Below, piece after piece: positions 22,401 to 34,090 of a stretch of DNA of 64,000 nt (positions are counted from its first letter, which is position 1; each line of letters begins with the position of its first letter). Made by a program: the position numbers and the translations under genes. The stretch is from Mallotus nudiflorus (taxonomy: Eukaryota; Streptophyta; Magnoliopsida; Malpighiales; Euphorbiaceae), in NCBI GenBank assembly GCA_947683625.1, contig CANTUR010000647.1, positions 124,001 through 188,000 on the forward strand, written 5' to 3'. The notes under the pieces were generated by a model. The model was not told where the DNA came from. It did not search any database and saw only the letters and a list, made by a program, of their open reading frames with translations.

Positions 22401-23123
22401 TTTTTCCACTAACTATAAATTTTCGGCTGTTGGCACCCCCTATTCAGATCCTTCTTTCTACTGAGGCATTGTAGGTGGACTATAATACATATGTGTTACT
22501 CAACCAAACCTCTCTTTTTTTGTGAAAAAGGTGTCATAGTACATGCATGCACCAACTAATGACTACTAGCAAGCTGTTAAACGCATATTACACTATTTAA
22601 AAGGTACTTTTAATCATGGTTTACTTCTTCAACCCTCTTCTCACTTTGAGATCTCAGCATATAGTGATTCCAATTGGGATGGCGACTTGGATGATAGAAA
22701 GTCCACAACAGGTTTTTCCTTTTAAATTGGTACAAACTTAATCACATGGGGTACAATAACATAATGTACTGTGGTTGGATCATCAACCAAAGCAGAGTAC
22801 TGTCCACTTGCACACGCCACTAACGAGGTGCATTGGTTATGCTCTCTCTTGAAAGAACTATAGCTTCCTTTTCATACACCTACATTATGGTGTGATAATC
22901 TTAGTGTTACCTATTTAACCTCCACCACTCTCATTCTAAGCATCTCGAGATTGATTTTTAATTTGTTCGAGATAAGGTCTCCACTAATGCCATACAAGTT
23001 CGCTATCTCAGCTCCAAGGATCAGATTGTTGATATTCATACCAAGCAATTATTGAAGCCACAGTTTCAATGTCTTTGAAACAAGTTGTCAATGCACTCTT
23101 CCCCTATACAACTTGAGGCAAAG
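22401..23123 (+). pseudogene. RNase H and 3' end of copia element E
   Basis: Broken RNase H fragments can be read: CTVVGSSTKAEYCPLAHAT (about 22,770), EVHWLCSLLKEL, and LWCDNLSVTYL (about 22,890). This is the usual order of conserved blocks at the end of copia pol. Then comes non-coding sequence and the polypurine-like CTTGAGGCAAAG at 23,112-23,123, immediately before the LTR. Confidence 0.85.
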
Positions 23124-23279
23124 TGATAGAATACTGTCAAAGTCTTTGTAATTTATATAAACTTTATCTCTTAGTTATCTCTATTAGATGTTGTTGTTAT
23201 CTTGATATCTTAGTTATCCTATATATATTGTAACGTACAACTAAATACATAAGAGAGGTTTTTCACCATTCCTATAATA
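23124..23279 (+). mobile_element. 3' LTR of copia element E
   Basis: TGATAGAATACTGTC to TTCCTATAATA. Same length as the 5' LTR. The terminal CA has become TA. In 11 of the 12 differences this copy has A or T where the 5' copy has G or C. Confidence 0.93.
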
Positions 23280-24104
23280 GCTTCATGCTTCTCATAAAAC
23301 TTTTTTGTAAATTTAAATTTAATGTATACGATATAAATAGAAACTTAATAGAAATTCTACACAAAGTATAGGTGTTTAAATAAATAAATAATAAAATCAT
23401 TTATATCATAATTCAATGGAGAGTTTAGCTTTGGAGTTCATGGTCATAGTCAAATTAATTGAGCTTGGAATGAAAGAAGAATAAGTGAATTATCAAATTT
23501 AATTGTCTCTATATCGATACCTTGCAAAAACACTAGTTGGTGTTTACCAAACTAATATTTGTCTTTTATTATCACTGCAGAACTGTAAATATTTATATAT
23601 TAATAATTCATTCAAATGAATAAAAAAAATTAACATTAGTCTTTTCTTGAAATTTTACAAATCTAAAATGAATAGGTAAATTAGTCGAAAGTGCAGTTGA
23701 ATATTCTATTTGGGTGTCCATTCAAATTCACAATAAAATTGACATAATCCAATCTTTAATGTGTTTTGGAAAAACCATAAGTTATATCTTAAATTTTGAA
23801 CCAATTATCAATTGAATTTTACTTTATTACTTTATAAGCCATTTCAGTATGTTCCTTCAACCTTATAAATCGTGTTAATTTTATCCAATTTTATTTAAAA
23901 GACTTAATTATATTTCTACAAATTACTTTTGATCCTACAAAACAAATTTGACACTTATTAAATTTTTTATCCTATTTTTTCTATAAAAAAATAATATGGA
24001 AGAAAATATTTTTAAATTTTAATTTTGTCACTCCTAATATAAATTTAAAATTAATTTCTAAATATTTCATAAATTTTTATGAACCAAAATGCACTACCTG
24101 TTTT
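23280..24104. other. Intergenic DNA with a dispersed MULE/MITE-like repeat
   Basis: 23,280-23,780 shows nothing recognisable. 23,785-24,104 matches the arms of the fold-back element at 48,490-49,383 (blocks ATCCAATTTTATTTAAAAGA and TTGACACTTATTAAATTTTT) and continues into the block shared with 14,190-14,310. The left end of this stretch joins copia element E; the right end is the truncated LTR of G. Confidence 0.55.
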
Positions 24105-26449
24105 ATTTTATACATGCATTTTATACAAATGCTCGAAATCATATTTTATAATAAATAAATAAATGCAAAAAGATTTTGGATAGAGGATAAGAGCATAAGC
24201 CTAAAATTTTTGCAACCTCAATCATTGAATCTCACTTGCCAACATACTCACTTAAATCTAAGAGTATTCCTCTTTTCTAATTTGATAGTGGACTAGCCCT
24301 AAGACACTAAGTCAATTAAGCTTCCACAGTCTCACTGTCGGCATGACTGGCCTCGAGACACTGAGTCAACCGAACTCCCGCAGCCACACCACTCTCTATT
24401 CACACTCTCGATAATCATTTTACCCATATCTCATATCAATGAAAAATATCATAGTCTAGCATCTAATGTACTACTATGCAACAATCTTAGTGTAGCCCAC
24501 TAGGCAGCACGTTCTACAGCTATCTTCCAAAATAATATTTCATAATTAAAATAATGAAAATCATACATTAAATATGAGTACACAAATAAATATTCACCTT
24601 TATATATATGCAAACATATATATAATAAAAATAATAATTAACATTTAATGCAAAATAGCATGATAAAATTCATATTTATTAAAAATACAGATGTCAATAA
24701 TATTTTCTACATGCAATGCATACATATAATAATAACTCATAGGTGGAATGCGCTCATTTATAATGACTCAATTGGCCTTGTCCTGTAAGCTTCGGTCTCA
24801 ACGCAGCTATAGGGAAAAATAATAAGGATTAAAATCCTAATCTTATATATTTTGGATTTCTAGAGAAAACTCAATCTAAAACTTGACTCTAAAAACACTT
24901 AAAACTTGACATAGACTCGATGTCACATTTTATGAGAAATCTATTAAAATTTTGACAAAGTTTCCTTTGTAAAATGAACATCTCTCTACTAAAAGTAGAG
25001 TCATTCCTGCACAAAAGCACACTTCAAAATATTCCCAAGCTCAATATCTCAAGTTGGGCCCCCGAACTACAATCTACACTCAACTGAGAACTAGCATGGC
25101 AAAATATAAAATAAAATAATATTTTTTCTCAAATCTTCAATATATCATAAAATTCAATTTACTAACAAAATTTAATTTATTTATATAATAAAAAAATAAA
25201 AAGGTATTACATTTTCCAAATAAATGATAAAATTGTTGTTATAAATAATATTTTGCTAATAAATCCATTAATGGAATAAAATTTCCATTTTACAAATAAA
25301 TAAATTCTAAATAATTATTGAAATCACTTATTAATATCATAAAAATAATAAAATGCTCATTTAGGCTTAAAAGATAATAAATAAATTTAATTTTCATATA
25401 TTTCTCAAAATAACTACTAAATAATTAATAATTGGAAACATAATTATAAAAATTATTTCCATACTTTTATTATTTAAAAATAGTCTAAAATAGTGTAATT
25501 ATCAACAATTTTAATTAAAATTAAATAATTCACCAATTTGTAATAATTTTCCAAAAACACATTTTTATACATAACCTTAAAAAATTTATATCTCAAATTA
25601 TATACATAATTCCACAAAACTACCTTTATAAAGTTTACTCAACATAATTAATAGAATTTATTAAAAATTTAAAATTTTCCAATTCGAAACAGTAACATGA
25701 ACAGTAACCCAAAACTGAAAAATCCAAAAAATTCATAAAAATAAATAAAAATCACATTCAAAAAGATCAAGACTTCAATTACATTTAATCTCAAAAAAAC
25801 TATATCCAATTAAATCGAATTCAAGCTCAAAGTAAACAAATAACTAAAAATTAACCTAAAATTAATTACTCAAAATCAAGGTCTTACCAGCTCAGATAAA
25901 AAAAATTTTGATTGAGGGGAAACAATGCCTAGGGGGAGGATGTTCAAAAAAGACTGACGGCATCGCTTAAGGTGGCCAAAAATGTTGCCAATGATTAAGA
26001 GGAACGAAGAGGAAGAGGAAGGAAAAGGAACATTTCAGTGGTGGAGGTAAGCTGTTATCGGCATCTGGCAACTTCCGATGACGATGTGGCAATTGGAGTG
26101 GCGGTGGCAAGTGGCCAGTGGCATTGGTGTCGTGCGGGGAAAAGAAGGTAAAGAAGAGGAAGGAAAAGAAAAAAAAAAGAAAGGGAGGGGGAAGGAAAAA
26201 AAAAAGAAAAACTCATTTCTAACACTTTTTTTTAATATAGTACAAAATAATAATTTTAAAAATAATAATATCTCTTTTTAATTATTCTCACCCTATATAT
26301 ATACACACACACGCACACACACTTAACAACTAATCAAAATTTAATAAAACTACACAAATAATAATAATCTCATAAATAATCAAATAATATGTAACACTAA
26401 TTAATTCCACATTTAATATAATAATTAATTAAAAATTTGGGTTATAACA
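24105..26449 (-). mobile_element. 3' LTR of chromovirus G (3' end lost)
   Basis: Starts on the minus strand with TGTTATAACCC at 26,449 and can be followed side by side with 44,673-47,554. Homology stops near 24,105, where the partner still has about 490 bp to go (44,673-45,170). The missing part includes the R/U5 end, so the terminal target duplication is gone. It contains the GA-rich block 26,000-26,210 also seen at 47,080-47,300. Confidence 0.85.
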
Positions 26450-26466
26450 ATCTTCCCCCCTTATAG
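26450..26466 (-). other. Polypurine tract of chromovirus G
   Basis: The minus strand reads CTATAAGGGGGGAAGAT immediately before the 3' LTR start TGTTATAACCC. This is where plus-strand DNA synthesis is primed. Its place confirms orientation and LTR boundary. Confidence 0.85.
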
Positions 26467-26506
26467 AAATTTATCCTTGAATTTTAACAACTGAAAAGAA
26501 AATAAA

Positions 26507-28110
26507 GGGTTTCACTAGTGAATAAGATAGGGATATGCTACATGCATCTCTGCCTCAATCACCCATATGTGCTCTTCTATATTGTTGCTCCTCCATAAGA
26601 CTTTGACAATCAGAATCTGCTTAGAATGCAATTGTCAAAGTTGATAATCAATAATGGCAACTGGTTCTTTCTCGTACGTCAAATCTTCATTCACTTCCAC
26701 ACTCTAGGGTTGTAAAAAATGCAAAGGATCCAAAATATACTTCTTGAGCATCAAAACATAGAACACTAGATACAATTGAGACAAATTCAAAGGCAAAGCT
26801 AATCGATATGCAACAATACCAACTCTCTCCAATATCTCAAAAGGCCCTATGTATCTCGATGTCAATTTTTCCTTCTTGCTAAATCTCATAATACCCTTCA
26901 TTAGTGACACCTTTAAGAATACAGTCTCTAACTTAAAATTCCACATCCTTGCACTTTGGGTATATAGCTATTTCCAATCTCCTTTTGGTTAAAGCGACCA
27001 TCTTGGACATGTCCTAGATAATTTTTGGTCCAATTAGCTCTCTATCCTTGACTTCATTCCAACACAAAGGAGATCTACACTTCCTTCCATACAAAGCTTC
27101 ATATGGTGCCATCTCAATATTGTTATGGTAGCTATTATTATAGGCAAACTTTATTAATGGCAGATGATCATCCCAACTGCCTCTAAGATCCATTACACAC
27201 ATTCTCAATAATCTTCAAGTTTTTGGATCATTCTCTCAGACTGACCATCCGTTTAAGGATGAAAAGTAGTACTGAAGTCAAACATGGTACCCATTGCTTC
27301 TTGCAACTTCTACCAAAATTGAGAGGTAAACACCGAACCTCTATCAGAAATTATAGAAATAGGCACCCCATAAAGACACACAATATTCTTGATGTATAAC
27401 CTAGCCAACTTGGCCACTAAAAAAGTAGCTTTAATTGGCAGAAAGTGAGCTGACTTGGTTAACTTATCCATTATCATCTAGATGGAATCGTATCCATCCT
27501 TTGAATGAGGTAACCTTATCATAAAATCCATAGTGACTCTCTCCTATTTCCACTCAAGAATTGGAAGAGATTAAGGCTTCCCAGAAGGCTTATAATGCTT
27601 TGCTATCATTTGTTGACAGGTCAAGCACTTAGAAATAAATTTAGCTACATCTTTCTTCATTCCATCCCATCACTAAAGATCCTTAATATTATGGTACATC
27701 TTAGTGGAACCAGGATATACACTATAGGTTGAAAAATGAGCTTCTTCCAATATCTCTTCTCTCAAATTATCCACATCAGGAACACATAATCTCTCACTGA
27801 TCCATAGCACACCTTTATCATCAAGATTAAAATCAATGAACTTCCCTTCGTGAACTTTCTCCATAAGCTTAACCAAATCAGGATTTTGACTCTGACCTAC
27901 TTTGATCCTATCCCTCAATACTAATCTAACTCTAAATTGAGCTAACAATCCTCCTGACCTAGTCATCTTCATTATCAACCATTGATCCACCAACTTGTGC
28001 ATCTCTTGGATCAACAGTCTCCTCTCCACACTGATGTGAGCAAGACTACTCAAGGACTTCTTACTTAAGGCATTTGCTACCATATTAGCCTTGCCTTGAT
28101 GGTTTAAGAT
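26507..28110 (-). pseudogene. Integrase and chromodomain of chromovirus G
   Basis: End of RNase H and link: NALSKKSLSSLAHISVERRL (28,075). Zinc-binding region: HFSTYSVYPGSTKMYHNIK (one His replaced by Tyr). Integrase core: DKLTKSAHFLPIKATF after a stop (about 27,460), SDRGSVFTSQFW with its Asp kept (about 27,340), and the segment 27,208-27,014 with LIKFAYNNSYHNNIEMAPYEALYGRKCR. C-terminal part 26,946-26,704: VSLMKGIMRFSKKEKL and RYIGPFEILERVG. After one stop comes the chromodomain (26,700-26,507): VNEDLTYEKEPVAIIDYQL, ILIVKVLWRSNN and HIWVIEAEMHVAYPYLIH, then a stop. Such chromodomains steer integration toward marked chromatin. Several stops make it inactive. Confidence 0.9.
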
Positions 28111-28542
28111 ATCATAGTTATAATCCTTTAAAATTTCTAGCCATCTCTTCTGTTTGAGATTTAAATCTCTCTACTAAAAGATATACTTCAGACTCTTGTG
28201 GTCAATGTAGATTTCACATGTTACCCCATATAGATGATGCCTCTAAATCTTAAGAGGAAAGATTATAGCAGCCATCTCTAAGTCATAAGTAGGATAGTTT
28301 TATTGATGCTTCTTTAACTATCTGGAAGCATAAGCGACTACCCTTCCATTTGCATTAACACACAACCTAGGCCAACTTTGGAAGCATTACAGTACATAGT
28401 GAACTTGTCTGCTATATCGGGCCAAGTCAATACTAGAGTTGTAACTAACTTCTCCTCTAGTAGTTGGAAGTTGTTCTCATATGCATCTGACCAAATAAAC
28501 TTCATATTATTTTGAGTTAGGCATGTCATAGGTGCTACAATC
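28111..28542 (-). pseudogene. RNase H part of chromovirus G (right of insertion B)
   Basis: Continues the frame broken at 41,663. The first residues are IVAPMTCLTQNNMKFIWSDA, then LVTTLVLTWPDIADKFTMYC and NASKVGLGCVLMQMEG, with a Cys-Asn in place of the usual Cys-Asp catalytic start of RNase H. Blocks further down (28,330-28,120) have stops. The match of the residues RIV at both edges of B shows the two parts were one gene. Confidence 0.88.
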
Positions 28543-28822
28543 TGATATAATGCAAATATGCATAATTTTTTAAGGTAGTTTAGTTTTAATTTCATTTGAT
28601 TTTTGCTATATTTTTGTGTTTATTTGGTTATGCATATGTTATCTTTATTTCTTTTGTTCTTATGGTTGATTGTGTGTTTTATAAATGTTTTTAGGCTCAA
28701 ATTATGCATGGAAAGGACTTAGGATTTTTTAGAATGAAGTATAAAGCTTGTGAAGTCAAGTTAGAGACTTAACAAAGAATGTAGAGTCATTACCATGGGA
28801 ACAAGTCATGATAAAGAGTATT

Positions 28823-28965
28823 GGTGATGAGTCATCACTTGGTGCCGACTAGTCACAGAAGCTTGTTATACCGAGCCTTGAAGATTATTGACTCGTCACT
28901 TGGTGCCGACTTGTAACAGAAGCAATTGGTGATGAGTCGTCATATAGGGACGAGTCAATGCCAAT
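28823..28965 (+). promoter_or_regulatory. Palindrome array with TGAGTCA core in LTR B
   Basis: A perfect 15-base palindrome GTGATGAGTCATCAC lies at 28,824-28,838. Derivatives follow: GACTAGTCACAG, TTGACTCGTCACTTGG, GGTGATGAGTCGTCAT and GGGACGAGTCAATG. The core TGAGTCA is the GCN4-type bZIP site. The array ends about 70 bp before the TATA box. The 3' LTR copy (40,530-40,670) is partly decayed. Enhancer function is inferred. Confidence 0.6.
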
Positions 28966-29033
28966 ACACCTTTTCAACACACCCCTTCATTCTTGCATCC
29001 TTTCAAAGGAACACGATTTGCAACCTTTAAAAA

Positions 29034-29045
29034 CCTATAAATATA
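29034..29045 (+). promoter_or_regulatory. LTR B TATA box
   Basis: CCTATAAATATA, repeated as CCTATAAATATG at 40,746 in the 3' LTR. It is followed by a purine-rich stretch as expected at the transcript start. Confidence 0.75.
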
Positions 29046-29959
29046 TGTGTTTGTCCATGTTTTAAAGAGAGAATGAACAAGTATTATTACTAAGTTTTAG
29101 TTTAGAAATCATTAAAAAGAAGTTATAGTTTGAAAGACTAATTTGAAGAAGACAAAGTCAAGAAGCAAGAGAGGATAATTCTACATTAAGCAATTCTATA
29201 AGACATAGTAAAGGATTTTATTCACTCAATTTCTTCTTTATTCATCTTTCTATATTGTGTTTAATTTTCTCTTATTATTTTTTTATCATGTATTTTGGCT
29301 AAGTCTTTGTATGAGAATTTCAATGAACAATTAAATAAGAACTATATTTCTATCCTTTGCTATTTATGATTTGATTTCAATTAGTGAAAATTATGTTATG
29401 TTTGCTTAATCATTATATATAACTTGTTAAATCAAACTATTTACAATTAGAATTGGAGTATTTTGGTGGATATATAATTGAAATTACTTGAGAATTGAAT
29501 ATCGCTTGGAGACAAGGAATTCATCTTAAGGGAATAAAAAAATTAGTATAATATATTTATTGATTTTCTTTTACCTCTACATTTCCATGAGAATGAATGT
29601 GGATACTAAGAGGAAATACCTTTAATTGAAAATGAGAATTACTTTTGAAGACTATAAACTAATTTCCAATCAATATATTGTATAATAATTATGTTTAAAG
29701 TTCTTATTAATTCTGAATTGTAAATTCTCTCATGCATATATTTTGTTATAATTTCTTATAAGAATTTCTAATAATTAGTAAGTGAGTTAGATTATTTTTA
29801 TTTGTTACATTATTTATTACTATCCTAATATTACTTTGCCTATTCATTTGAGTATCTATTTAGTTAATACAAAGTTCAAATTCCCGAGTGTTCAACACCT
29901 GGCTTGCTCTATTCTAAATCCTAAAGACTAGGGTATACAATTTGACCTGCTTCAAATTT

Positions 29960-29978
29960 TGGCGTCATTGTCAGGGGA
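29960..29978 (+). other. Primer binding site of element B (tRNA-Asp type)
   Basis: TGGCGTCATTGTCAGGGGA, five bases after the LTR. It differs from the usual Athila site TGGCGCCGTTGCCGGGGA by a few transitions. Confidence 0.88.
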
Positions 29979-30126
29979 ATTTATTTAAATAAATTTTATT
30001 AACTTAAGGTAGAGAAAGGTTGTTTTAAGCCTTATTTTTATTTTTATTTTTATTTTTATTTTGTTTTTATATTTTTATCTGTTATTTATTAATTTTTATT
30101 TATTTGATTTTGAATTTACATTTTAA

Positions 30127-31475
30127 AGTGCTTACTAGAAATACTAGTGATAATAATACGTACTTTGATCCTGAGATTGCTTTAACTATATGTACTTTAC
30201 ATAGGGAACAAAGGCAAAGAAGAGTGAAATAGTCGAATTTGAATAACATGGCTGAACTGGAAGAAGAACATCAGGTGATTTTACAATGACTGACATCTTA
30301 GGTAGTTTCGATGGGATTTTGGCTCCAACCATTGCTAATAACAATTTTGAAATAAAGCCAAGTATCATCCAAATGGTGCAAAACAATTAGTTTAGAGGCT
30401 TACAAGGAGAAGATCTTTATGCCCACATATTAACTTTCCTTAATATGTGTGCAACTTTCAAGAACAATGGTGTAACAGATGATGCAATAAGGCTCAGCCT
30501 GTTTCCATTCTTGGTCAGGGATAAAGCACAACTTTGGCTTGCTAGTTTGCCAAATGAATCAATCACAACCTAGGACCAATTAAAGCAAACATTTTTGCAT
30601 AAATATTTCCCACCACATAAAACAACTAAGTTTCACATTGAGATCACTACTTTCAAGCAAAATGCAAGTGAAACAATCTATTCAACTTGGAAGAGGTTTA
30701 AGGAACTCCAAAGGTAATGCCTACATCATGGCTTACTAGATTGGATGATTCCTCAAATCTTATACAATGGCTGATGGATGAGAACAAAATATTATGAATG
30801 CAACTTCTAGTGGAAAATGGATGGATAAAGTAGCTATAGAAGCCGTTACTTTGCTTGAAGCACTTACATCTCAAGGGTACATGGGTGATGAAACAACTAT
30901 GGCAAAAGCAAAAGGATTTTTGAAGCTTGACACAATTAAAATGTTGAATACAAAAGTATATGCTCTCACCAGTTTGGTAAGCAGAACTCAAATTAATTCC
31001 TTAAAAAGCACTAATGCTATTTGTGAGTCTTGTGGAGGATCTCATTCCTACTCTTAATGCAATATAAGTACAAATGAGGATGTGAACTATGTGCAAGGAG
31101 GTTTTAACTAAAGAATGAGGTTGAATTCCAACACTTATAACCCCCAATGGAGGAACCACCCTGGATTCTTATGGTCAACCCCATCCTCTCAATTAAACTG
31201 TCCATATAACCCAAATAACAAACCTCAAAACCCACTTGGACTTCCCATGAAACAATAAACCTTTAATCCTACCCATCCTAAACCTACCCTTGACACTCTT
31301 ATGGAGCAATTTATCAACCAATAAATGACCATAAACAAAAAAAATGAGGAGCAACTTAAGTAGCTAAACTTTTAACTTGAACAGCTTGCTACTTATAACC
31401 GCATCCTTGAAACCCAAATTGCACAACAAGCCTCTTCCTCCAACATTAAACCTTTAGAAAAGTTTCCTAGTTAAT
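30127..31475 (+). pseudogene. Gag of Athila element B
   Basis: The beginning reads TRNTSDNNTYFDPEIALT and REQRQRRVK. The capsid domain follows from about 30,345 with single stops: NFEIKPSIIQMVQNN, RLSLFPFLVRDKAQLWLASL, FLHKYFPPHKTTKFHIEI and TWKRFKELQR. An open stretch 30,794-31,057 has ATSSGKWMDKVAIEAVTLLE and the zinc knuckle start CESCGGSHSYS, broken by a stop before its last Cys. The link to protease (31,080-31,475) is Asn/Pro-rich. Non-functional. Confidence 0.88.
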
Positions 31476-31513
31476 CAGAGTATATACAAAAAGAGTCTTG
31501 CTAAGCAATTACT

Positions 31514-32407
31514 TTGCTCAGCAGTAAGGAGCTTGAAAAGGATCTCAATAAGACTAAGAAAGTGGTTGATGATGATAATGAGGTAGAGATTGAGGAAGTG
31601 TTTGTTAGGAGTAAAAATGATGGTGACTGTGCTAAGAAAGGTAATAAAGGAGATGCCAAACCACCTAAGGATGATGAACAAAAGGTACATGTTAAAACTC
31701 TTCCTTTCACTAAAAGGTTCATAAGGCATAACCTAGACAAGCAGTTTGGCAAATTCCTTAATTATCTTAAGGAAATTACTATCACCATACCATTTATGGA
31801 TGCCATTAGAGAGATGCCAACTTAGGGTAAATTTTTGAAGGATATTATTAGCCATAAGAGCAAGCTTGAAGATTATGGTTTAGTTTCTCTTGTTAAAGAA
31901 TCCAAGGCTATATACTCCAAGTCTCCACCAAAGCTTAAGGATCTTGGTTCTTTTACGGTTCCTTGTGCGATTAGAGGCATGCATTTTAATAAAGCTTTAT
32001 GTGATGCTAGTATTAGCCTTATGCCTTACTCTATTTATAAAAGGCTAAATTTAAAAGAACTTAAACCTACCAATATATATTTGTCCATGATAGACAAATC
32101 TATTACATATCAACTTGGCATTCTAGAAAATGTGCCAACAAAAGTGGGGAAGTTTGTAATACTAACTGACTTTGTTGTGTTGGAGATGGAGGAAGATCTT
32201 AAGATCCCAATTTTTTTTGGGAGACCATTTTTTATGACAGTAAAAGCAATTATTAATATGAAGAGAGGAAATATCACATTAGAGGTGGATAATGAATGTA
32301 TGGAGTTTAATGTACTGAAGATTATGAAGTCAACACCAATTAAAGTGGCAAGTAGAATTGATTCTATTGATGTTATTAATGAATGCATTAAAGAAGTAAT
32401 TCATTAA
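31514..32407 (+). pseudogene. Protease region of Athila element B
   Basis: Two open stretches in one frame separated by a stop at 31,823. The first is acidic (KKVVDDDNEVEIEEVFVR) and ends with KEITITIPFMDAIREMPT. The second (31,835-32,407) carries LGSFTVPCAIRGMHFNKALC, IPIFFGRPFF and NMKRGNITLEV. The active site reads LCDASISLMP where LCDLGASINLMP is expected. Two residues including the Gly of D-x-G are missing, so the enzyme would be dead even without the stop. The region is homologous to 1-737 of element A. Confidence 0.9.
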
Positions 32408-32799
32408 TGTTTAAAGCAAGACCCTATGTAGTCATACATGATGCAAGAAGTTAACGAGAAAATCTTGGAGGTGACTCCATATCAACCTTCTTATAATACA
32501 TTAAACCTTTAAGGAGAGAGGATGAACCATAAGTTACTACATTAAGTGAAGAAGTCAAATTGGAGCTCAAGCCCTTACCATCAAATTTAAGATATGCATT
32601 TCTTAACTCTAACCTTAAATTTCCTTTTATTATGAATTCATCCTTTCCTAGTGATAATGTTGATGCTTTATATAATGAGTTGCTTACCATAAAAATGCCA
32701 TTGGTTTTTCTATAAATGATTTGAAAGGTATTGGTCCTAATGTGTGCATGCATAGAATTCTTTAAAAGACAATGCTAAGCCTTCCATTGAAGGTCAAAG

Positions 32800-34090
32800 G
32801 TGACTAAACCCCACTCTCAAGGAAGTGGTGAGAAAAGAGGTAACTAAGTTGCTTAATAATGGAATCATATATTCCATTAGTGATAGCAAATGGGTGAGCC
32901 CCATTCAAGTTGTTCCAAAAAAGGGAGGCTTAACTGTTGTTAGGAATGAATCTAATGATTTTATACCTACTAGAACTATCACGGGATTGCATATGTGTAT
33001 TAACTATAGAAAATTAAATAAATCAACTAGGAAAGATCATTTCCCATTGCCTTTTATTGACCAAGTCCTTAAGAGACTAGCTAACTTTTCTTACTTTTAT
33101 TATTTGGATGGGCTTAGTGGATTCTATCAAATTCCTATTCATCTTGAAGATCAAGCTAAAACCACTTTTACCTGTCTATACGACACTTTTGCTTTTAGGC
33201 GGATGCCTTTTGGTTAATGTAATGCAATGAAAATTTCCAAAGATGCATGTTTTCAATATTTAGTGATTTACTTGATGATTGTGTAGAGGTTTTTATGGAT
33301 GACTTTAGTGTATATAGTACCAATTTTTCCAATTGTCTAGACAATCTCTCTAAAGTTCTTAACAGGTGTATTGAGCATGGATTGGTCTTAAATTGAGAAA
33401 AATATCATTTCATGGCATAAGAGGGAATTGTCCTTAGTCATTTAGTTTCAAAGAGAGGCATTGAAGTTAATAAGGCAAAGATAGAAGTGATTGGTAATTT
33501 TCCACCTCTGAAGTATGTTAAGGATATAAGGAGCTTCCTTGAACATGCAGGTTTCTATTAAATATTTTTCAAAGAGAGCAAAGCCATTGTGTAAGTTACT
33601 TGCTAAGGATGTTGTTTTTAAGTTTGATGATGCGTGTCTCGATGCATTTGAAACTTTGAAAGGAGCTCTTGTTTCTACACCTATCTTGCAACCACCTAAT
33701 TAGGAGCAGCCATTTGAAATAATGTGTGATGCAAGTAACTTCACAGTGGGGGCTATTTTAGGTCAAAGAAAGGAAGGCAAGCCTTATGTGATTTACTATG
33801 CTGGCAAACTACTTGATGATGCTCAAATTAACTACACCACTATGGAAAAGGTGATTGTTTATTCAAACCATACTGCTCTTAAGTATCTTCTAAGCAAGAA
33901 AGATACAAAACCTAGACTCCTACAGTGGATTTTGATGCTTTAAGAGTTTGATTGGGAAGTGAGAGATAAGAAAGGAAGTAAGAACCTTATTACAGATCAC
34001 CTATCAAGGCTTGATCAAGATGGATTAAAGAGGAATGATGATGGTGTGCTAATTAATGAGACATTTCATGATGAACATCTATTAAGTGTG
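32800..34090 (+). pseudogene. Reverse transcriptase and RNase H of Athila element B
   Basis: RT: KLLNNGIIYSISDSKWVSPI, VVPKKGG, CINYRKLNKSTRKDHFPLPF, LDGLSGFYQIPIHLEDQAKT and FAFRRMPFG (open 32,825-33,217). After a stop and a frameshift come the active site VFMDDFSVYS (about 33,290, DD kept), and then GIEVNKAKIEVIGNFPPL. RNase H: MCDASNFTVGAILGQRKEGK (33,722), YTTMEKVIVYSNHTALKYLL, and after a stop FDWEVRDKKGS and DHLSRL. This is the standard Athila order. Confidence 0.9.

Larger units (their letters stand above)
15615..23279 (+). mobile_element. Ty1/copia element E, interrupted by solo LTR F
   Basis: A complete-length but dead copia element. It has 156-bp LTRs at both ends, a PBS at 15,777, gag, protease, integrase, RT and RNase H in copia order, and a purine-rich tract (CTTGAGGCAAAG) before the 3' LTR. 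Without the 3,110-bp insertion F and its target duplication it is about 4.55 kb, normal for short-LTR copia elements. A probable target duplication GCTT flanks it (15,611-15,614 and 23,280-23,283); the fifth base does not match. The LTRs differ at 12 of 156 positions by eye. Confidence 0.92.
28543..29954 (+). mobile_element. 5' LTR of Athila element B
   Basis: TGATATAATGCAAATATGC to the end TTCA. 1,412 bp. It contains a palindrome array (28,823-28,965), a TATA box CCTATAAATATA at 29,034-29,045, an AAGAGAGAATGAAC leader after it, and a long U5. Confidence 0.93.

Noticed and set aside
26078..26281. Lys/Glu-rich plus-strand frame
   Set aside because: Purine-rich part of the G 3' LTR; the equivalent at 47,003-47,338 reads differently.
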